64,000 bases of DNA from Ideonella aquatica (GTDB lineage Bacteria; Pseudomonadota; Gammaproteobacteria; Burkholderiales; Burkholderiaceae_C), in the NCBI RefSeq assembly GCF_018069755.1, contig NZ_JAGQDE010000004.1, positions 62,001 through 126,000 on the forward strand, given 5' to 3'. The notes below the pieces were generated by a model. That model searched no databases. It had not been told where the DNA came from and was given only the letters and a program-made list of their open reading frames with translations. How positions within the stretch are numbered: the first letter of the stretch is position 1; each line of letters opens with the position of its first letter. The position numbers and the translations under genes are program-made. This document shows, piece after piece, positions 16,560-24,903 of the stretch.

Positions 16560-18692
16560 TCAGCCCCAGCTGGGTGGCTGGCTGCCCGCAGGCAGCGATT
16601 CCGGGCCGGCGATCGGCACCCAGACCCTGAAGGCGCTGCCCACGCCCGGCGTCGAGCGCACCTGGATCGCTCCGCCATGGCGCTGCACGATCGAGAAGGC
16701 CAGCGACAGTCCCAGGCCGGTGCCCTTGCCGACCTCCTTGGTGGTGTAGAAGGGTTCAAAAATGCGCCGGCGCACCTCGTCCGACATGCCGCAGCCGGTG
16801 TCGTCCACCTGGATCCAGGCCCAGGCGTCCTGGGTGCCGCTGGACAGCGTGATCGTGCCGTGGCCGCTGATCGCGTGCGAGGCGTTGACGATCAGGTTCA
16901 TGAAGACCTGGTTGAGCTGGCCGGCCAGGCAGCGCACCGCCGGCAGTGGGCCCAGGGCCTTGACCACGTCAGCCTTGTACTTGACCTCGTTGCGCACCAC
17001 GTTCAGCGTGGATTCCAGGCCGGCGTTGAGGTCGGCGTCCTGCCATTCGGACTGGTCGACGCGGGAGAAGTCCTTCAGGTCCTGGACGATCTTCTTGACC
17101 CTGGACAGGCCCTCGGCGCTTTCGTCCAGCAGCTGTGGCAGGTCCTCGCGCAGGTAGTCGATCTCGATCTCCTCGCGCATCTGGCGCACCGGGTCGAGCA
17201 GCGGCTCGTTGGGCAGCTGGTCGATCGCGGTCTTGCCGGTGTCCACCAGCCGCAGGATGTCGTTGACGTACTGGCGCAGCGTGTTCAGGTTGGAGCTGAC
17301 GAAGCCGATCGGGTTGTTGATCTCGTGCGCCACGCCCGCCGCCAGTTGACCGATCGAGGCCATCTTCTCGGACTGCAGCAGCTGGTTCTGCGCTTCCTCG
17401 AGCTTGCGGTTGGTGTCGCGCACGTGCTCGAACTGCTCGCGCAGCTCGTCCTGGGCGGCGCGCACCTCGGTGCGGTCCTGCACCATCCACCAGGAGCCCC
17501 ATTGGGGGTCCTTCGGGTCGGGCATGAAGGCGTTCATCTGCACCCAGATGCGCTGGCCGTCCACCCGCCGCAACCACTGCTCCTGGTGGGTGGGCCGGCC
17601 GGCCAGCAGCTCGGGCCCGGCCACGGCCAGGAAGGACTTGAACCCGGCCGGGCTGTCGAACAGCGACGGCGTGTCGCGGCCGACCGCGCTGCCTTCGGCC
17701 ATGCCGAACATCTGCTCCATGGCGCGGTTGCAGCGCTCGATGCGGTGGGCGCGCACATAGCTCACGCCGATGGGCGCGTTGTCGATGAAGGCCTCCAGCG
17801 CCTGCATGCTGGCTTCCAGCTCCTGCGAGCGTGCCTCGACCAGCAGCTCCAGCTGGTTGCGGTGGCACATCAACTCTTCCTCGGCCTGCTTGCGGGTGGT
17901 GATGTCCTGCATCGAGCCCACGGCACCGATGATCTCGCCCTGGGCATTGCGCAGCGGTGCGGCGGTGAAGAAGATCCAGCGTCCGAATTCGCCGAGGTGG
18001 CCGAAGAAGGCCTCGACCTCGCAGAATCCGGGCACCAGCTTGGAGGGTTGGGCAGCCTCGCCGTAGCGCGCCATCAGTGCCTCGCCACTCAGGCCGTCGA
18101 CCACCAGATCGGCCATCAGCGCGCGTTCGGTGGGGTAGAAGGCGCGCCAGGTGTCGGTGCGGCCAATCATCTCGTGAGCCGGCTGGCCCGTCAGGCTGGC
18201 ACAGGCGGCGTTCCAGTGCGTGACCCGGTGGTTCATGTCCAGCACGAAAGTGGCCAGCGGGGCGTGGTCGACGATCTGGCGCAGCATGTCGCTGAGGGCG
18301 AACAGGCTGCTTTGCACATGGTGGATGTCTGAATGGTCGATGCAGGTCATCAGCACCGTCGGCTGGCCGCCGAGCACCACCAGGCGCTGGGTGATCTCGA
18401 CCTGGCGTTCGCTGGCGTCGCGGGTCAGCAGGGTGCTGGCCAGCACCGGCGGCTCCTGGCCGGCCAGGCTGGCCTGGGCGGCGGCCTGCAGCGCGGCGCG
18501 GTCGGACTCGACCAGCAGGCGCGCTGCCGGCAGGGCGCGCAGCGCGTCCTCGTCCAGGCCGCTCAGGCGCTGCAGCGCGGTGTTGGCCGCGAGCAGGGTG
18601 TCGCCGCGGTGCAGCGCAGCCGGCACCGGCAGCGCATCGATCAGGCTGCGCGCCAGCAGTTCGTCGGCAAAGGGCAGGTGCAGGTCGCTCAT
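16560..18692 (-). CDS. soluble PAS-domain sensor histidine kinase
   Basis: A 710-residue kinase with no transmembrane segment. Three PAS/PAC units (about 15-120, 130-265 and 295-410) precede a coiled coil. The transmitter has GVAHEINNPIG (His456) and HATPase_c motifs MNLIVNASHAI (Asn603), DDTGCGM and GKGTGLGLS. The HEINNP form and this ATP-lid belong to the NtrB-like/HPK4 type. It has no receiver of its own. Its ATG overlaps the HD-GYP regulator stop by 4 nt, and its stop lies 4 nt before the EAL-REC gene, so both receiver proteins in the operon are the obvious phosphorylation targets. PAS domains suggest a cytoplasmic ligand or redox signal. Confidence 0.93.
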   Translation of the reverse strand: MSDLHLPFADELLARSLIDALPVPAALHRGDTLLAANTALQRLSGLDEDALRALPAARLLVESDRAALQAAAQASLAGQEPPVLASTLLTRDASERQVEITQRLVVLGGQPTVLMTCIDHSDIHHVQSSLFALSDMLRQIVDHAPLATFVLDMNHRVTHWNAACASLTGQPAHEMIGRTDTWRAFYPTERALMADLVVDGLSGEALMARYGEAAQPSKLVPGFCEVEAFFGHLGEFGRWIFFTAAPLRNAQGEIIGAVGSMQDITTRKQAEEELMCHRNQLELLVEARSQELEASMQALEAFIDNAPIGVSYVRAHRIERCNRAMEQMFGMAEGSAVGRDTPSLFDSPAGFKSFLAVAGPELLAGRPTHQEQWLRRVDGQRIWVQMNAFMPDPKDPQWGSWWMVQDRTEVRAAQDELREQFEHVRDTNRKLEEAQNQLLQSEKMASIGQLAAGVAHEINNPIGFVSSNLNTLRQYVNDILRLVDTGKTAIDQLPNEPLLDPVRQMREEIEIDYLREDLPQLLDESAEGLSRVKKIVQDLKDFSRVDQSEWQDADLNAGLESTLNVVRNEVKYKADVVKALGPLPAVRCLAGQLNQVFMNLIVNASHAISGHGTITLSSGTQDAWAWIQVDDTGCGMSDEVRRRIFEPFYTTKEVGKGTGLGLSLAFSIVQRHGGAIQVRSTPGVGSAFRVWVPIAGPESLPAGSQPPSWG

Positions 18693-20056
18693 CAGGAGGT
18701 GGCCGCAGCGGCCAGGGCCGGTCGGACGAAGTGCGGGGTGGTCGATTCAGCGCGGATGAACAGGCTCAGCCGCAGGCCCTCGCGCTGGGCGAACTCGTTG
18801 ACCTGGCGGATCACCCGGGGCTCGAACACATAGCCGGCGGCCAACAGGATCGCGCCCTTGGACGACAGCAGATCACGCGCCAGCACCATGCCGGGCTGCA
18901 GCTCCCGCACATCGACCTTGCGGTCGGTGTTGATCTCGCGGGCCTGTTCGGCCAGGGCCTGCTCCAGCGCTTCCACCACGCGCGGGTCGTAGCGGCTGCC
19001 GGCGCTGCCGCGCAGCGACTGCAGCGCGGTGTCGGCACTGTAGGCGCTCTCGGTCAGGCTGCCGGTGACCAGGCCGTCGTAGTCGCTGGCTGCGGCGACG
19101 ATGCGTGCGCCCAGAACGATCTCGTCGCCCACCACGCCGTCCGGGAAACCCTTGCCGTCGAAGCGTTCGTGGTGCTGGCGCACGATGCGCGCCACGCCGT
19201 GCATCTTGGCCAGCGGCATCAGGGCGGCCTCACCGTCCAGCGGGTGCTTGCGGTAGCGCGCCAGCTCCTCGGGGCTGTAGACCGACACCGGGCGGCGCAG
19301 CATGCCATCCGGGAAGCCCATCTTGCCCAGGTCGTGCAACAGCGCGGCCAGGTAGACGTCCTCGCGCTCGCGCTCGGCCAGGCCCAGCTTGATGGCCACG
19401 CGGCGCGACAGGTCCGCAACCCGGCGACCATGGCCGGCCATGCCGCCCTCGCGCGCTTCCATCAGGCCGGAGAAGAGGTTGACGGCGAGCTTGAAGTTCT
19501 CGTTGAGCTCCTCGTAGGCCTTCTCGAGCATGTCGTTGATCTGCTCGATCTCGGCGGTGCGGGCCTTGACCCGGGCCTCGAGGCTGGCGTTGAGCTGGCG
19601 CAGCTCCTCGTTGCGGCGCGCGTTTTCGGCCGAGAGCTGGCGGTTGCGCCGCTCCAGGCCCTGGCGCTCCAGCGCCTGGCGCACGATCAGCAGGATGTCC
19701 TGGTCATCCCAGGGCTTCTGGATGTAGCGGTGCAGCTCGCCGCGGTTGATCGCCTGCACGGTGGATGAGATGTCGGCGTAGCCGGTCAGCAGGATGCGCA
19801 CCGCCTCGGGCGCGGGTTCGCGCGAGGCCTCGAGGAACTGCGCGCCATCCATGCTGGGCATGCGCATGTCCGAGATGATCAGATCGACCGGGGCTTCGCG
19901 CAGCAGCGCCAGCGCCTCGGCCCCCGAGGTGGCCTGCTGCAGGCGGTAGCCATGCGGGCGCAGCAGGCGCCGCAAGGCGCTCAGTACCGAGGGCTCGTCG
20001 TCGACCAGCAGGATGCTGGCGGCGGGCGGGGAGGGGTCGTCGGTCGGCAGGGGCAT
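18692..20056 (-). CDS. response regulator with HD-GYP cyclic-di-GMP phosphodiesterase domain
   Basis: A 454-residue regulator from the ATG at 20056; an in-frame ATG at 20107 would add 17 residues before the receiver. REC has LLVDDEPSVL, phospho-acceptor Asp in LIISDMRMPSMDG (residue 63 from this start) and Lys in QKPWDD. A coiled coil leads to HD-GYP with the HD pair in LLHDLGKMGFPDG and the signature HHERFDGKGFPDG (the GYP position is GFP). All metal ligands look present, so hydrolysis of cyclic-di-GMP to pGpG or GMP is expected. An additional C-terminal region (about 375-454) is of unknown role. First gene of the coupled signalling operon, divergent from upp. Confidence 0.92.
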   Translation of the reverse strand: MPLPTDDPSPPAASILLVDDEPSVLSALRRLLRPHGYRLQQATSGAEALALLREAPVDLIISDMRMPSMDGAQFLEASREPAPEAVRILLTGYADISSTVQAINRGELHRYIQKPWDDQDILLIVRQALERQGLERRNRQLSAENARRNEELRQLNASLEARVKARTAEIEQINDMLEKAYEELNENFKLAVNLFSGLMEAREGGMAGHGRRVADLSRRVAIKLGLAEREREDVYLAALLHDLGKMGFPDGMLRRPVSVYSPEELARYRKHPLDGEAALMPLAKMHGVARIVRQHHERFDGKGFPDGVVGDEIVLGARIVAAASDYDGLVTGSLTESAYSADTALQSLRGSAGSRYDPRVVEALEQALAEQAREINTDRKVDVRELQPGMVLARDLLSSKGAILLAAGYVFEPRVIRQVNEFAQREGLRLSLFIRAESTTPHFVRPALAAAATS

Positions 20057-20172
20057 GGTCGCGATCTGGTGCGGCTCATCGAGGTCATCGGCCAATCCGG
20101 CGGGCACTTTAGGGCCACAATCGGACGCAGGTGGCCGGGTCCGGCCGCCGCTGCCCTCCGATCCCCGCTGCC

Positions 20173-20814
20173 ATGCCCGTCATCGCCGTTCCCCACCCGC
20201 TGGTCCGCCACAAGGTCGGACTGCTGCGCGAAGCCGACATCTCCACCAAGAAGTTCCGCGAGCTCACCGGCGAGCTGGCGCGCCTGCTGGCCTACGAGGC
20301 CACGGCCGACTTTCCGCTGGGCAAGGTGACCATCGACTGCTGGAGCGGCCCGGTCGAGGTCGACCAGATCGCCGGCCGCAAGGTCACCGTGGTGCCCATC
20401 CTGCGTGCCGGCCTGGGCATGCTCGACGGCGTGCTGGACATGATTCCCAACGCCAAGGTCAGCGTGGTGGGCCTGGCGCGCGACCATGAGACGCTGCAGC
20501 CGGTCAACTACTTCGAGAAATTCGTCGGCCATCTGGACGAGCGCACCGCGCTGATCATCGACCCGATGCTGGCCACCGCCGGCTCGATGATCGCCACCAT
20601 CGACCTGCTCAAGCGCCGCGGCTGCCAGGACATCCGCGCGCTGGTGCTGGTGGCAGCACCCGAGGGCGTGGCGGCCCTGGAGAAGGCTCACCCGGAGGTG
20701 CGCTGCTGGACCGCGTCGATCGACAGCCACCTCAATGAGCACGGCTACATCATCCCCGGCCTGGGCGACGCCGGCGACAAGATCTTTGGCACCAAGGACG
20801 AGGACACCCGATGA
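20173..20814 (+). CDS. upp: uracil phosphoribosyltransferase
   Basis: A 213-residue Upp, near the E. coli length of 208. It joins uracil to PRPP to give UMP in pyrimidine salvage. The start [20 protein letters not shown] aligns with Upp N-termini. [19 protein letters not shown] and the PRPP loop [18 protein letters not shown] are conserved, and [12 protein letters not shown] is the uracil-binding C-terminus. The ATG at 20173 is preferred over an upstream in-frame GTG/ATG because family members begin here. It overlaps the downstream lipoprotein gene by 4 nt (ATGA) and is divergent from the HD-GYP operon. Confidence 0.96.
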   Translation: MPVIAVPHPLVRHKVGLLREADISTKKFRELTGELARLLAYEATADFPLGKVTIDCWSGPVEVDQIAGRKVTVVPILRAGLGMLDGVLDMIPNAKVSVVGLARDHETLQPVNYFEKFVGHLDERTALIIDPMLATAGSMIATIDLLKRRGCQDIRALVLVAAPEGVAALEKAHPEVRCWTASIDSHLNEHGYIIPGLGDAGDKIFGTKDEDTR

Positions 20815-21146
20815 GCAAGGCCGCCCCGCTGGCCCTGGCTGCACTGCTGGCGCTGGCCGGCTGCACCCAGGAAAAGCAGAACCAGATCAAGCGCGAGATC
20901 CAGAACTGGACCGGCACCGACGGCGTGCTGGAGGTCTACGCCGGCAACCAGGTGGTCAAGCGCTTCCTGAAGATCGACAAGCTCAGCACCGCGCTGGGCA
21001 CCGACGACAATCTGCCGCGCAACTACCGCTTCGGCTATGGCGTGCTGGACGCCAACCTCAACGGCCAGGTCGACGAGGGCGAGAAGCGCGTCTACTTCGA
21101 GCTGGGTGACTACGTCCAGTACGTGTTCTTCGACAACCCGCGCTGA
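20811..21146 (+). CDS. small lipoprotein with an EF-hand-like loop, function unknown
   Basis: A 111-residue predicted lipoprotein. Residues 4-17 are hydrophobic and end in the lipobox LALAGC (lipidated Cys18). After a charged helix ([13 protein letters not shown]) comes a compact domain. Residues 80-91, [12 protein letters not shown], fit the 12-residue EF-hand calcium loop exactly (D.N.NG.VD..E), followed by [16 protein letters not shown] do not recognise the family. It overlaps upp by 4 nt, so it is translated from the upp mRNA, although a link between uracil salvage and an envelope lipoprotein is not obvious. It converges on the chromate transporter genes. Confidence 0.8.
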   Translation: MSKAAPLALAALLALAGCTQEKQNQIKREIQNWTGTDGVLEVYAGNQVVKRFLKIDKLSTALGTDDNLPRNYRFGYGVLDANLNGQVDEGEKRVYFELGDYVQYVFFDNPR

Positions 21147-21163
21147 GCGCCGGGGCTGCGGGC

Positions 21164-21688
21164 TCAGACCCAGCCCAGCGCCCCCGCCAACGCGCCCGCA
21201 GCAATCGGCCACAGCGGGTTGAGCCTGGTGCGCCAGGCCAGCAGCACCGTGCCCAGCACCAGCGCCCAGGCGGCGGGTTGCTGCAGCGTGGGCTGCGCCA
21301 GCAGCCAGCCGGTGGCCAGCACCAGGCCCAGCGTCACCGGCGCCAGGCCGGCCACGAAGGCACGTACGCCGCGGGTGTCGCGGCGGCGCGAGCCCCAGCG
21401 CGACACCACCAGCGTCAGCGCGGTGCTGGGCAGCAGCATGCCGCTCATTGCGGCCAGCGCCCCGGCCAGCCCGGCCACGTTGTAGCCCACCACGGCCACG
21501 AACAGCAGGTTCGGTCCGGGCGCGGCCTGGGCCAGGGCCACCGAGCCGGTGAAGTCGGCATCGCTGAGCCAGCCGTGCTCGATGACCACATGGCGGTGCA
21601 GCTCGGGCACCGTGGCCACCGCGCCGCCGATGGCCAGCAGCGACAGCGTCAGGCAGTGCAGAAACAGCCAGGGCAGGGTGTCGATCAC
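21164..21688 (-). CDS. chrA: chromate transporter, second half-size subunit
   Basis: A 174-residue ChrA-family half protein with about five to six hydrophobic helices. LSLLAIGGAVATVPELHRHV and SVALAQAAPGPNLLFVAVVG followed by YNVAGLAGA are the CHR motifs (F/L.IGG, QA.PGPN, G...AG..GA). The start is the GTG at 21688, which overlaps the stop of the first half (GTGA), so the two half-size proteins are coupled and probably form a heterodimer in the inner membrane. CHR proteins export chromate by exchange with protons or sulfate-like anions; substrate is by family only. Confidence 0.88.
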   Translation of the reverse strand: MIDTLPWLFLHCLTLSLLAIGGAVATVPELHRHVVIEHGWLSDADFTGSVALAQAAPGPNLLFVAVVGYNVAGLAGALAAMSGMLLPSTALTLVVSRWGSRRRDTRGVRAFVAGLAPVTLGLVLATGWLLAQPTLQQPAAWALVLGTVLLAWRTRLNPLWPIAAGALAGALGWV

Positions 21689-22260
21689 CGACCAACTCCC
21701 CGCCCCAGGCGCCACCAGGCCAGCGCCACGCCCACCACGCCCACCAGCGGCAGCACCGCCACCAGCGGCCAGCGCAGCATGCCCACCAGCAGCAGCGTCA
21801 GTGCCGCCAGCGGCACCCACAGCGCCCGGCCCAGCGGATTGCGTGCCAGCGTGGGCAGCAGCTTCAGGCCCATGGCAACGATCAGACCGGCCGACACCGC
21901 GCCCATGCCGCGCACCGCGCCCACCACCGCGGGCTGGTCTGCGAAGCCCTGGTAGAGCGCGGCCAGTGCCAGCACCAGGGCCATGGGCACCACCAGCATG
22001 CCGGCCACGGCGGTCAGTGCGCCGCGCAGGCCAAACCAGCGGTCGCCCACCATCAGCGACAGGTTGACCACATTCGGCCCGGGCAGCACCTGGCCCACCG
22101 ACAGCAGCTCGGCGAACTCGGCCGCCGTGAGCCAGCCCAGGCGGTCGACCAGTTCCCGCTGGGCGATCGGCAGCACGCCACCAAAGCCCATCAGCGACAG
22201 CCGAGTGAAGGCCACGAAGACGTCGCGCAGGCCGCGCGGCTGGGCGCGGGCCTCAGACAT
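21685..22260 (-). CDS. chrA: chromate transporter, first half-size subunit
   Basis: A 191-residue ChrA-family half protein. FTRLSLMGFGGVLPIAQREL and LLSVGQVLPGPNVVNLSLMV followed by GDRWFGLRGA carry the CHR signatures. It is the short-chain type, encoded as an adjacent pair instead of a single two-domain ChrA. Its ATG lies 8 nt inside the end of the MFS transporter gene and its stop overlaps the second half by 4 nt. The run hydroxyacid dehydrogenase, MFS, ChrA-1, ChrA-2 thus has all junctions overlapping. Confidence 0.9.
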   Translation of the reverse strand: MSEARAQPRGLRDVFVAFTRLSLMGFGGVLPIAQRELVDRLGWLTAAEFAELLSVGQVLPGPNVVNLSLMVGDRWFGLRGALTAVAGMLVVPMALVLALAALYQGFADQPAVVGAVRGMGAVSAGLIVAMGLKLLPTLARNPLGRALWVPLAALTLLLVGMLRWPLVAVLPLVGVVGVALAWWRLGRGVGR

Positions 22261-23440
22261 GGGTCGGGTCGCGCGCGATGCGGCGTGACACCCAGTGGCT
22301 CAGCGCCATCGCTGCCAGCATCCAGGCCAGCGCGATCCAGTGCAGGCGCTCATAAGGGGGCTGGCCGGCGGACAGGTTGGCCGCCACCACCGCACCACCA
22401 CCACCCGCGCCCAGGGCCTGGCCCAGGTAGATGGCCGAGGTGTTCAGCGCCATCAGCGCCGGTGCCAGGGCCGGCGCGGCCTGGCTCAGCCGGGCCTGCT
22501 GGGCCGAGTTGCTGGCAAAGCCGGTCAGTGCCCAGGGCAGCAGCACCAGCGGCATCAGCCACAGCTGGCCGGCCAGCGGCCACAGTGCCATGCTCAGCGC
22601 CATGCCCGCCAGCGACCAGGCCACCGCTCGGCCGGCACCGACCCGGTCAACATGGCGGCTGAGCAGCACATTGCCCAGCAGACCGAAACCGCCGAACCAG
22701 AAGAACAGGAAGCTGATCTGTGCAGCGTCAGCCTGCAGCACCTGGCGGTAGAAGGGCGCGAAGTAGGCGAACAGCGTGAACTGGCCCGAGCCGGACAGCG
22801 CGGTGACCGCCACCATGGCCATCAGCACCGGATGGGTCAGCAGCTCGCGCCACTGGTCCAGACCCAGGCTGGGTGGCCGCACGCCGTCGGGCACGGCCCG
22901 CCAGACGGCCCAGGCCGACAGGAGCGACAGCAGGGTGACCAGCCCGAAGGCCCAGCGCCAGCCAAAGGTCTCGCCGATGAAGCTGTGCAGCGGCATGCCC
23001 AGCACCGAGGCCACCGACCAGCCCAGAAACACGAAGGTGATCGCCCGGCCGCGGCGCTCGGGTGGCGCCATCCAGGAAATGGCCGCAGCCGCCTGCGGCG
23101 TGAACACGGCGGCGGCCAGCACCGACAGCGCGCGCACGGGCAGCAGGGCGGCGTAGTCGGGCATCAGGGCGCTGGCGGCATGGCCCAGCCCGTACCAGAT
23201 CAGCGCCAGCGCCAGCAGGCGGCGGCGATCCCAGCCGGCGCACAGGGCGGCCAGCAGCGGCGCGCCCAGCGACATCGCCAGCGCTGCCACGGTGATCAGC
23301 TGGCCGGCGGCCGCCACACTGACCTGCAGCGAGCGCGTCAGGTCATTGAGCGAGCCGGCCACCACCATCACGCCACAGCCGATGGCGAAGTTGCCGGCCA
23401 GCAGCGACCAACTGGCCCGCCGCAGCGCGGTGTCGCTCAC
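22253..23440 (-). CDS. MFS transporter, DHA1/AraJ-like exporter
   Basis: A 395-residue major facilitator protein with about 12 hydrophobic segments. Motif A-like CAGWDRRRLLALAL follows helix 2 and AMAPPERRGRA-type sequence (SWMAPPERRGRAITFVFLGW) follows helix 4, both typical of the DHA1 drug/sugar-efflux group. Substrate unknown. The start is a GTG at 23440, overlapping the stop of the hydroxyacid dehydrogenase (GTGA). It is coupled downstream to the chromate transporter pair. Inner-membrane proton antiporter by family. Confidence 0.88.
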   Translation of the reverse strand: MSDTALRRASWSLLAGNFAIGCGVMVVAGSLNDLTRSLQVSVAAAGQLITVAALAMSLGAPLLAALCAGWDRRRLLALALIWYGLGHAASALMPDYAALLPVRALSVLAAAVFTPQAAAAISWMAPPERRGRAITFVFLGWSVASVLGMPLHSFIGETFGWRWAFGLVTLLSLLSAWAVWRAVPDGVRPPSLGLDQWRELLTHPVLMAMVAVTALSGSGQFTLFAYFAPFYRQVLQADAAQISFLFFWFGGFGLLGNVLLSRHVDRVGAGRAVAWSLAGMALSMALWPLAGQLWLMPLVLLPWALTGFASNSAQQARLSQAAPALAPALMALNTSAIYLGQALGAGGGGAVVAANLSAGQPPYERLHWIALAWMLAAMALSHWVSRRIARDPTHV

Positions 23441-24444
23441 CGCAGGACCTTCAGCGCCTCGGGGTTGACGATGTTGGTCGGCGTGCCGTTGACGAAGTTG
23501 ACGACGTTGTCGAACGCAGCGCCGAAGTACAGCTCGTAGCTGTCCTGCTCGACATAGCCGATGTGCGGCGTGCAGATCGCGTTTTCCAGACGCAGCAGCG
23601 GATGGCCTTGCAGGATGGGCTCGGTCTCGAAGACATCGACCGCGGCCATGCCGGGCCGGCCGCGGTTCAGCGCCGCCACCAGCGCGCTGTCCTCCACCAG
23701 CTCGGCGCGCGAGGTGTTGACGAACAGGCTGGTGGGCTTCATGCGCGCCAGGTCGGCCGAGGTGACCAGGTGGCGTGTGGTGTCGGCCAGGCGCAGGTGC
23801 ACGCTGAGCACGTCGGACTGCTCGAAGAGCTCTTCGCGCGTTTCAAAGACACCGTAGCCATCGTCCCGGGCGCGCTGGCGGCTGTCGCCGCTGGCCCAGA
23901 CCCGCACCTCCATGCCGAAGGCGCGGCCGTAGCCCGCCACCAGCGCGCCAATCTTGCCGTAGCCCCAGATGCCCAGCACCTTGTCGCGCAGCAGCATGCC
24001 CAGACCGAAATTGGGCGGCATCGACTGTGACTTCAGCCCGGCCTGCTGCCAGGCGCCGTGCTTGAGATTGCCGATGTACTGCGGCAAGCGGCGCATCGCG
24101 GCCATGATCAGTGCCCAGGTCAGCTCGGCGGGGGCGTGCGGCGAGCCGACGCCCTCGGCCACGGCAATGCCCAGGCGAGTGCAGGCGTCGACGTCGATGT
24201 GCGGCCCGACGCGTCCCGTCTGGGCGATCAGGCGCAGGCGCGGCAGCTTCTCGAGCAGCTGGCGGTTGAAGGTGGTGCGCTCGCGGATGGCGACCAGGAC
24301 TTCGGCGTCACGCAGCCGCACCGACAGCTGGCCCAGGCCCTTGACGGTGTTGGTGAACACCTTGGCCTGCAGATCATTCAGCTTGGTCGCGCAGCGCAGC
24401 TTGCGCACCGCATCCTGGTAGTCGTCGAGGATGATGATGTTCAC
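23437..24444 (-). CDS. D-2-hydroxyacid dehydrogenase family protein
   Basis: A 335-residue NAD(P)-dependent 2-hydroxyacid dehydrogenase. The Rossmann motif GIWGYGKIGALVAGYGRAFG lies near residue 170. The catalytic Arg is in FVNTSRAELVE, the Glu in DVFETEP and the His in CTPHIGYVE. The N-terminal half begins NIIILDDYQDAVRKL, the type found in SerA-like enzymes of unknown substrate. The start is a GTG at 24444. A 7-bp inverted repeat directly upstream overlaps the GGGGA that could serve as ribosome site. It heads the overlapping operon with MFS and ChrA genes. Confidence 0.9.
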   Translation of the reverse strand: MNIIILDDYQDAVRKLRCATKLNDLQAKVFTNTVKGLGQLSVRLRDAEVLVAIRERTTFNRQLLEKLPRLRLIAQTGRVGPHIDVDACTRLGIAVAEGVGSPHAPAELTWALIMAAMRRLPQYIGNLKHGAWQQAGLKSQSMPPNFGLGMLLRDKVLGIWGYGKIGALVAGYGRAFGMEVRVWASGDSRQRARDDGYGVFETREELFEQSDVLSVHLRLADTTRHLVTSADLARMKPTSLFVNTSRAELVEDSALVAALNRGRPGMAAVDVFETEPILQGHPLLRLENAICTPHIGYVEQDSYELYFGAAFDNVVNFVNGTPTNIVNPEALKVLR

Positions 24445-24467
24445 GTCCCCGATTGTGCACCGGGGAC
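24445..24467 (-). promoter_or_regulatory. inverted repeat over the ribosome site of the hydroxyacid dehydrogenase gene
   Basis: GTCCCCG and CGGGGAC (7-bp arms, 9-nt loop) end right at the GTG start codon. The downstream arm contains GGGGA, the only candidate Shine-Dalgarno, so a hairpin would hide it. Confidence 0.5.
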
Positions 24468-24480
24468 GCGGACGGGCCGC

Positions 24481-24903
24481 TCAGCGCAACGGCATCTGAC
24501 GCGTGTTACGCGCGGCGTCCAGGCTGGGGATGGGCGGCCCAGCGGGGGGCAGGCCCGGCACCAGGTGCGAGCTGCCGAAGGCCTGCGGGAAGACACCGTC
24601 AATGGCCCGGTAGAGCTCGGCACGCAGGGCCAGTGCTTCGGCGCTGCTGCCGGACTGGGCTGACAGCACCGGGCCGCGCAGCAGCCACAGGTCCATCGGG
24701 TCGGTGGCCAGGCGGACCTTCTCCTGCAGCCACTGGCCCTTGCGGTCCTGCAGCGGCTCGACGGCCCGCATGAACATGGTCTTCAGGTCGACAAAGGCGC
24801 GGCGGGCCGCCAGGCGGGCCAGGCGGTCGCCGGGCAGGCCGGCCAGCGCTGCGGCAACCATGGCCGCATCCGAGGTGGTGTCAGGCAGCGTGGTCGTGTC
24901 CAT
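24481..24903 (-). CDS. hypothetical protein, paralogue of the adjacent upstream gene
   Basis: A 140-residue protein of no family I recognise. It is largely helical and hydrophilic with no signal or membrane segment. The segment around residues 70-105 (DLWLLRGPVLSAQSGSSAEA, then LALRAELYRAIDGVFP) parallels ELWHLRAELYGLIARHLDQR, then EAERRLVAVNRHFP in the neighbouring protein. The two therefore look like a tandem duplication that diverged. Its ATG lies 23 nt inside the end of that neighbour, in another frame, so the two are probably coupled. Confidence 0.75.
   Translation of the reverse strand: MDTTTLPDTTSDAAMVAAALAGLPGDRLARLAARRAFVDLKTMFMRAVEPLQDRKGQWLQEKVRLATDPMDLWLLRGPVLSAQSGSSAEALALRAELYRAIDGVFPQAFGSSHLVPGLPPAGPPIPSLDAARNTRQMPLR

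Noticed and set aside
16556-16759. A longer N-terminus for the EAL-REC protein (68 more residues)
   Set aside because: That stretch overlaps the end of the kinase gene in another frame and is Arg/Ser/Pro-rich without similarity; ATG 16555 sits right after the kinase stop.
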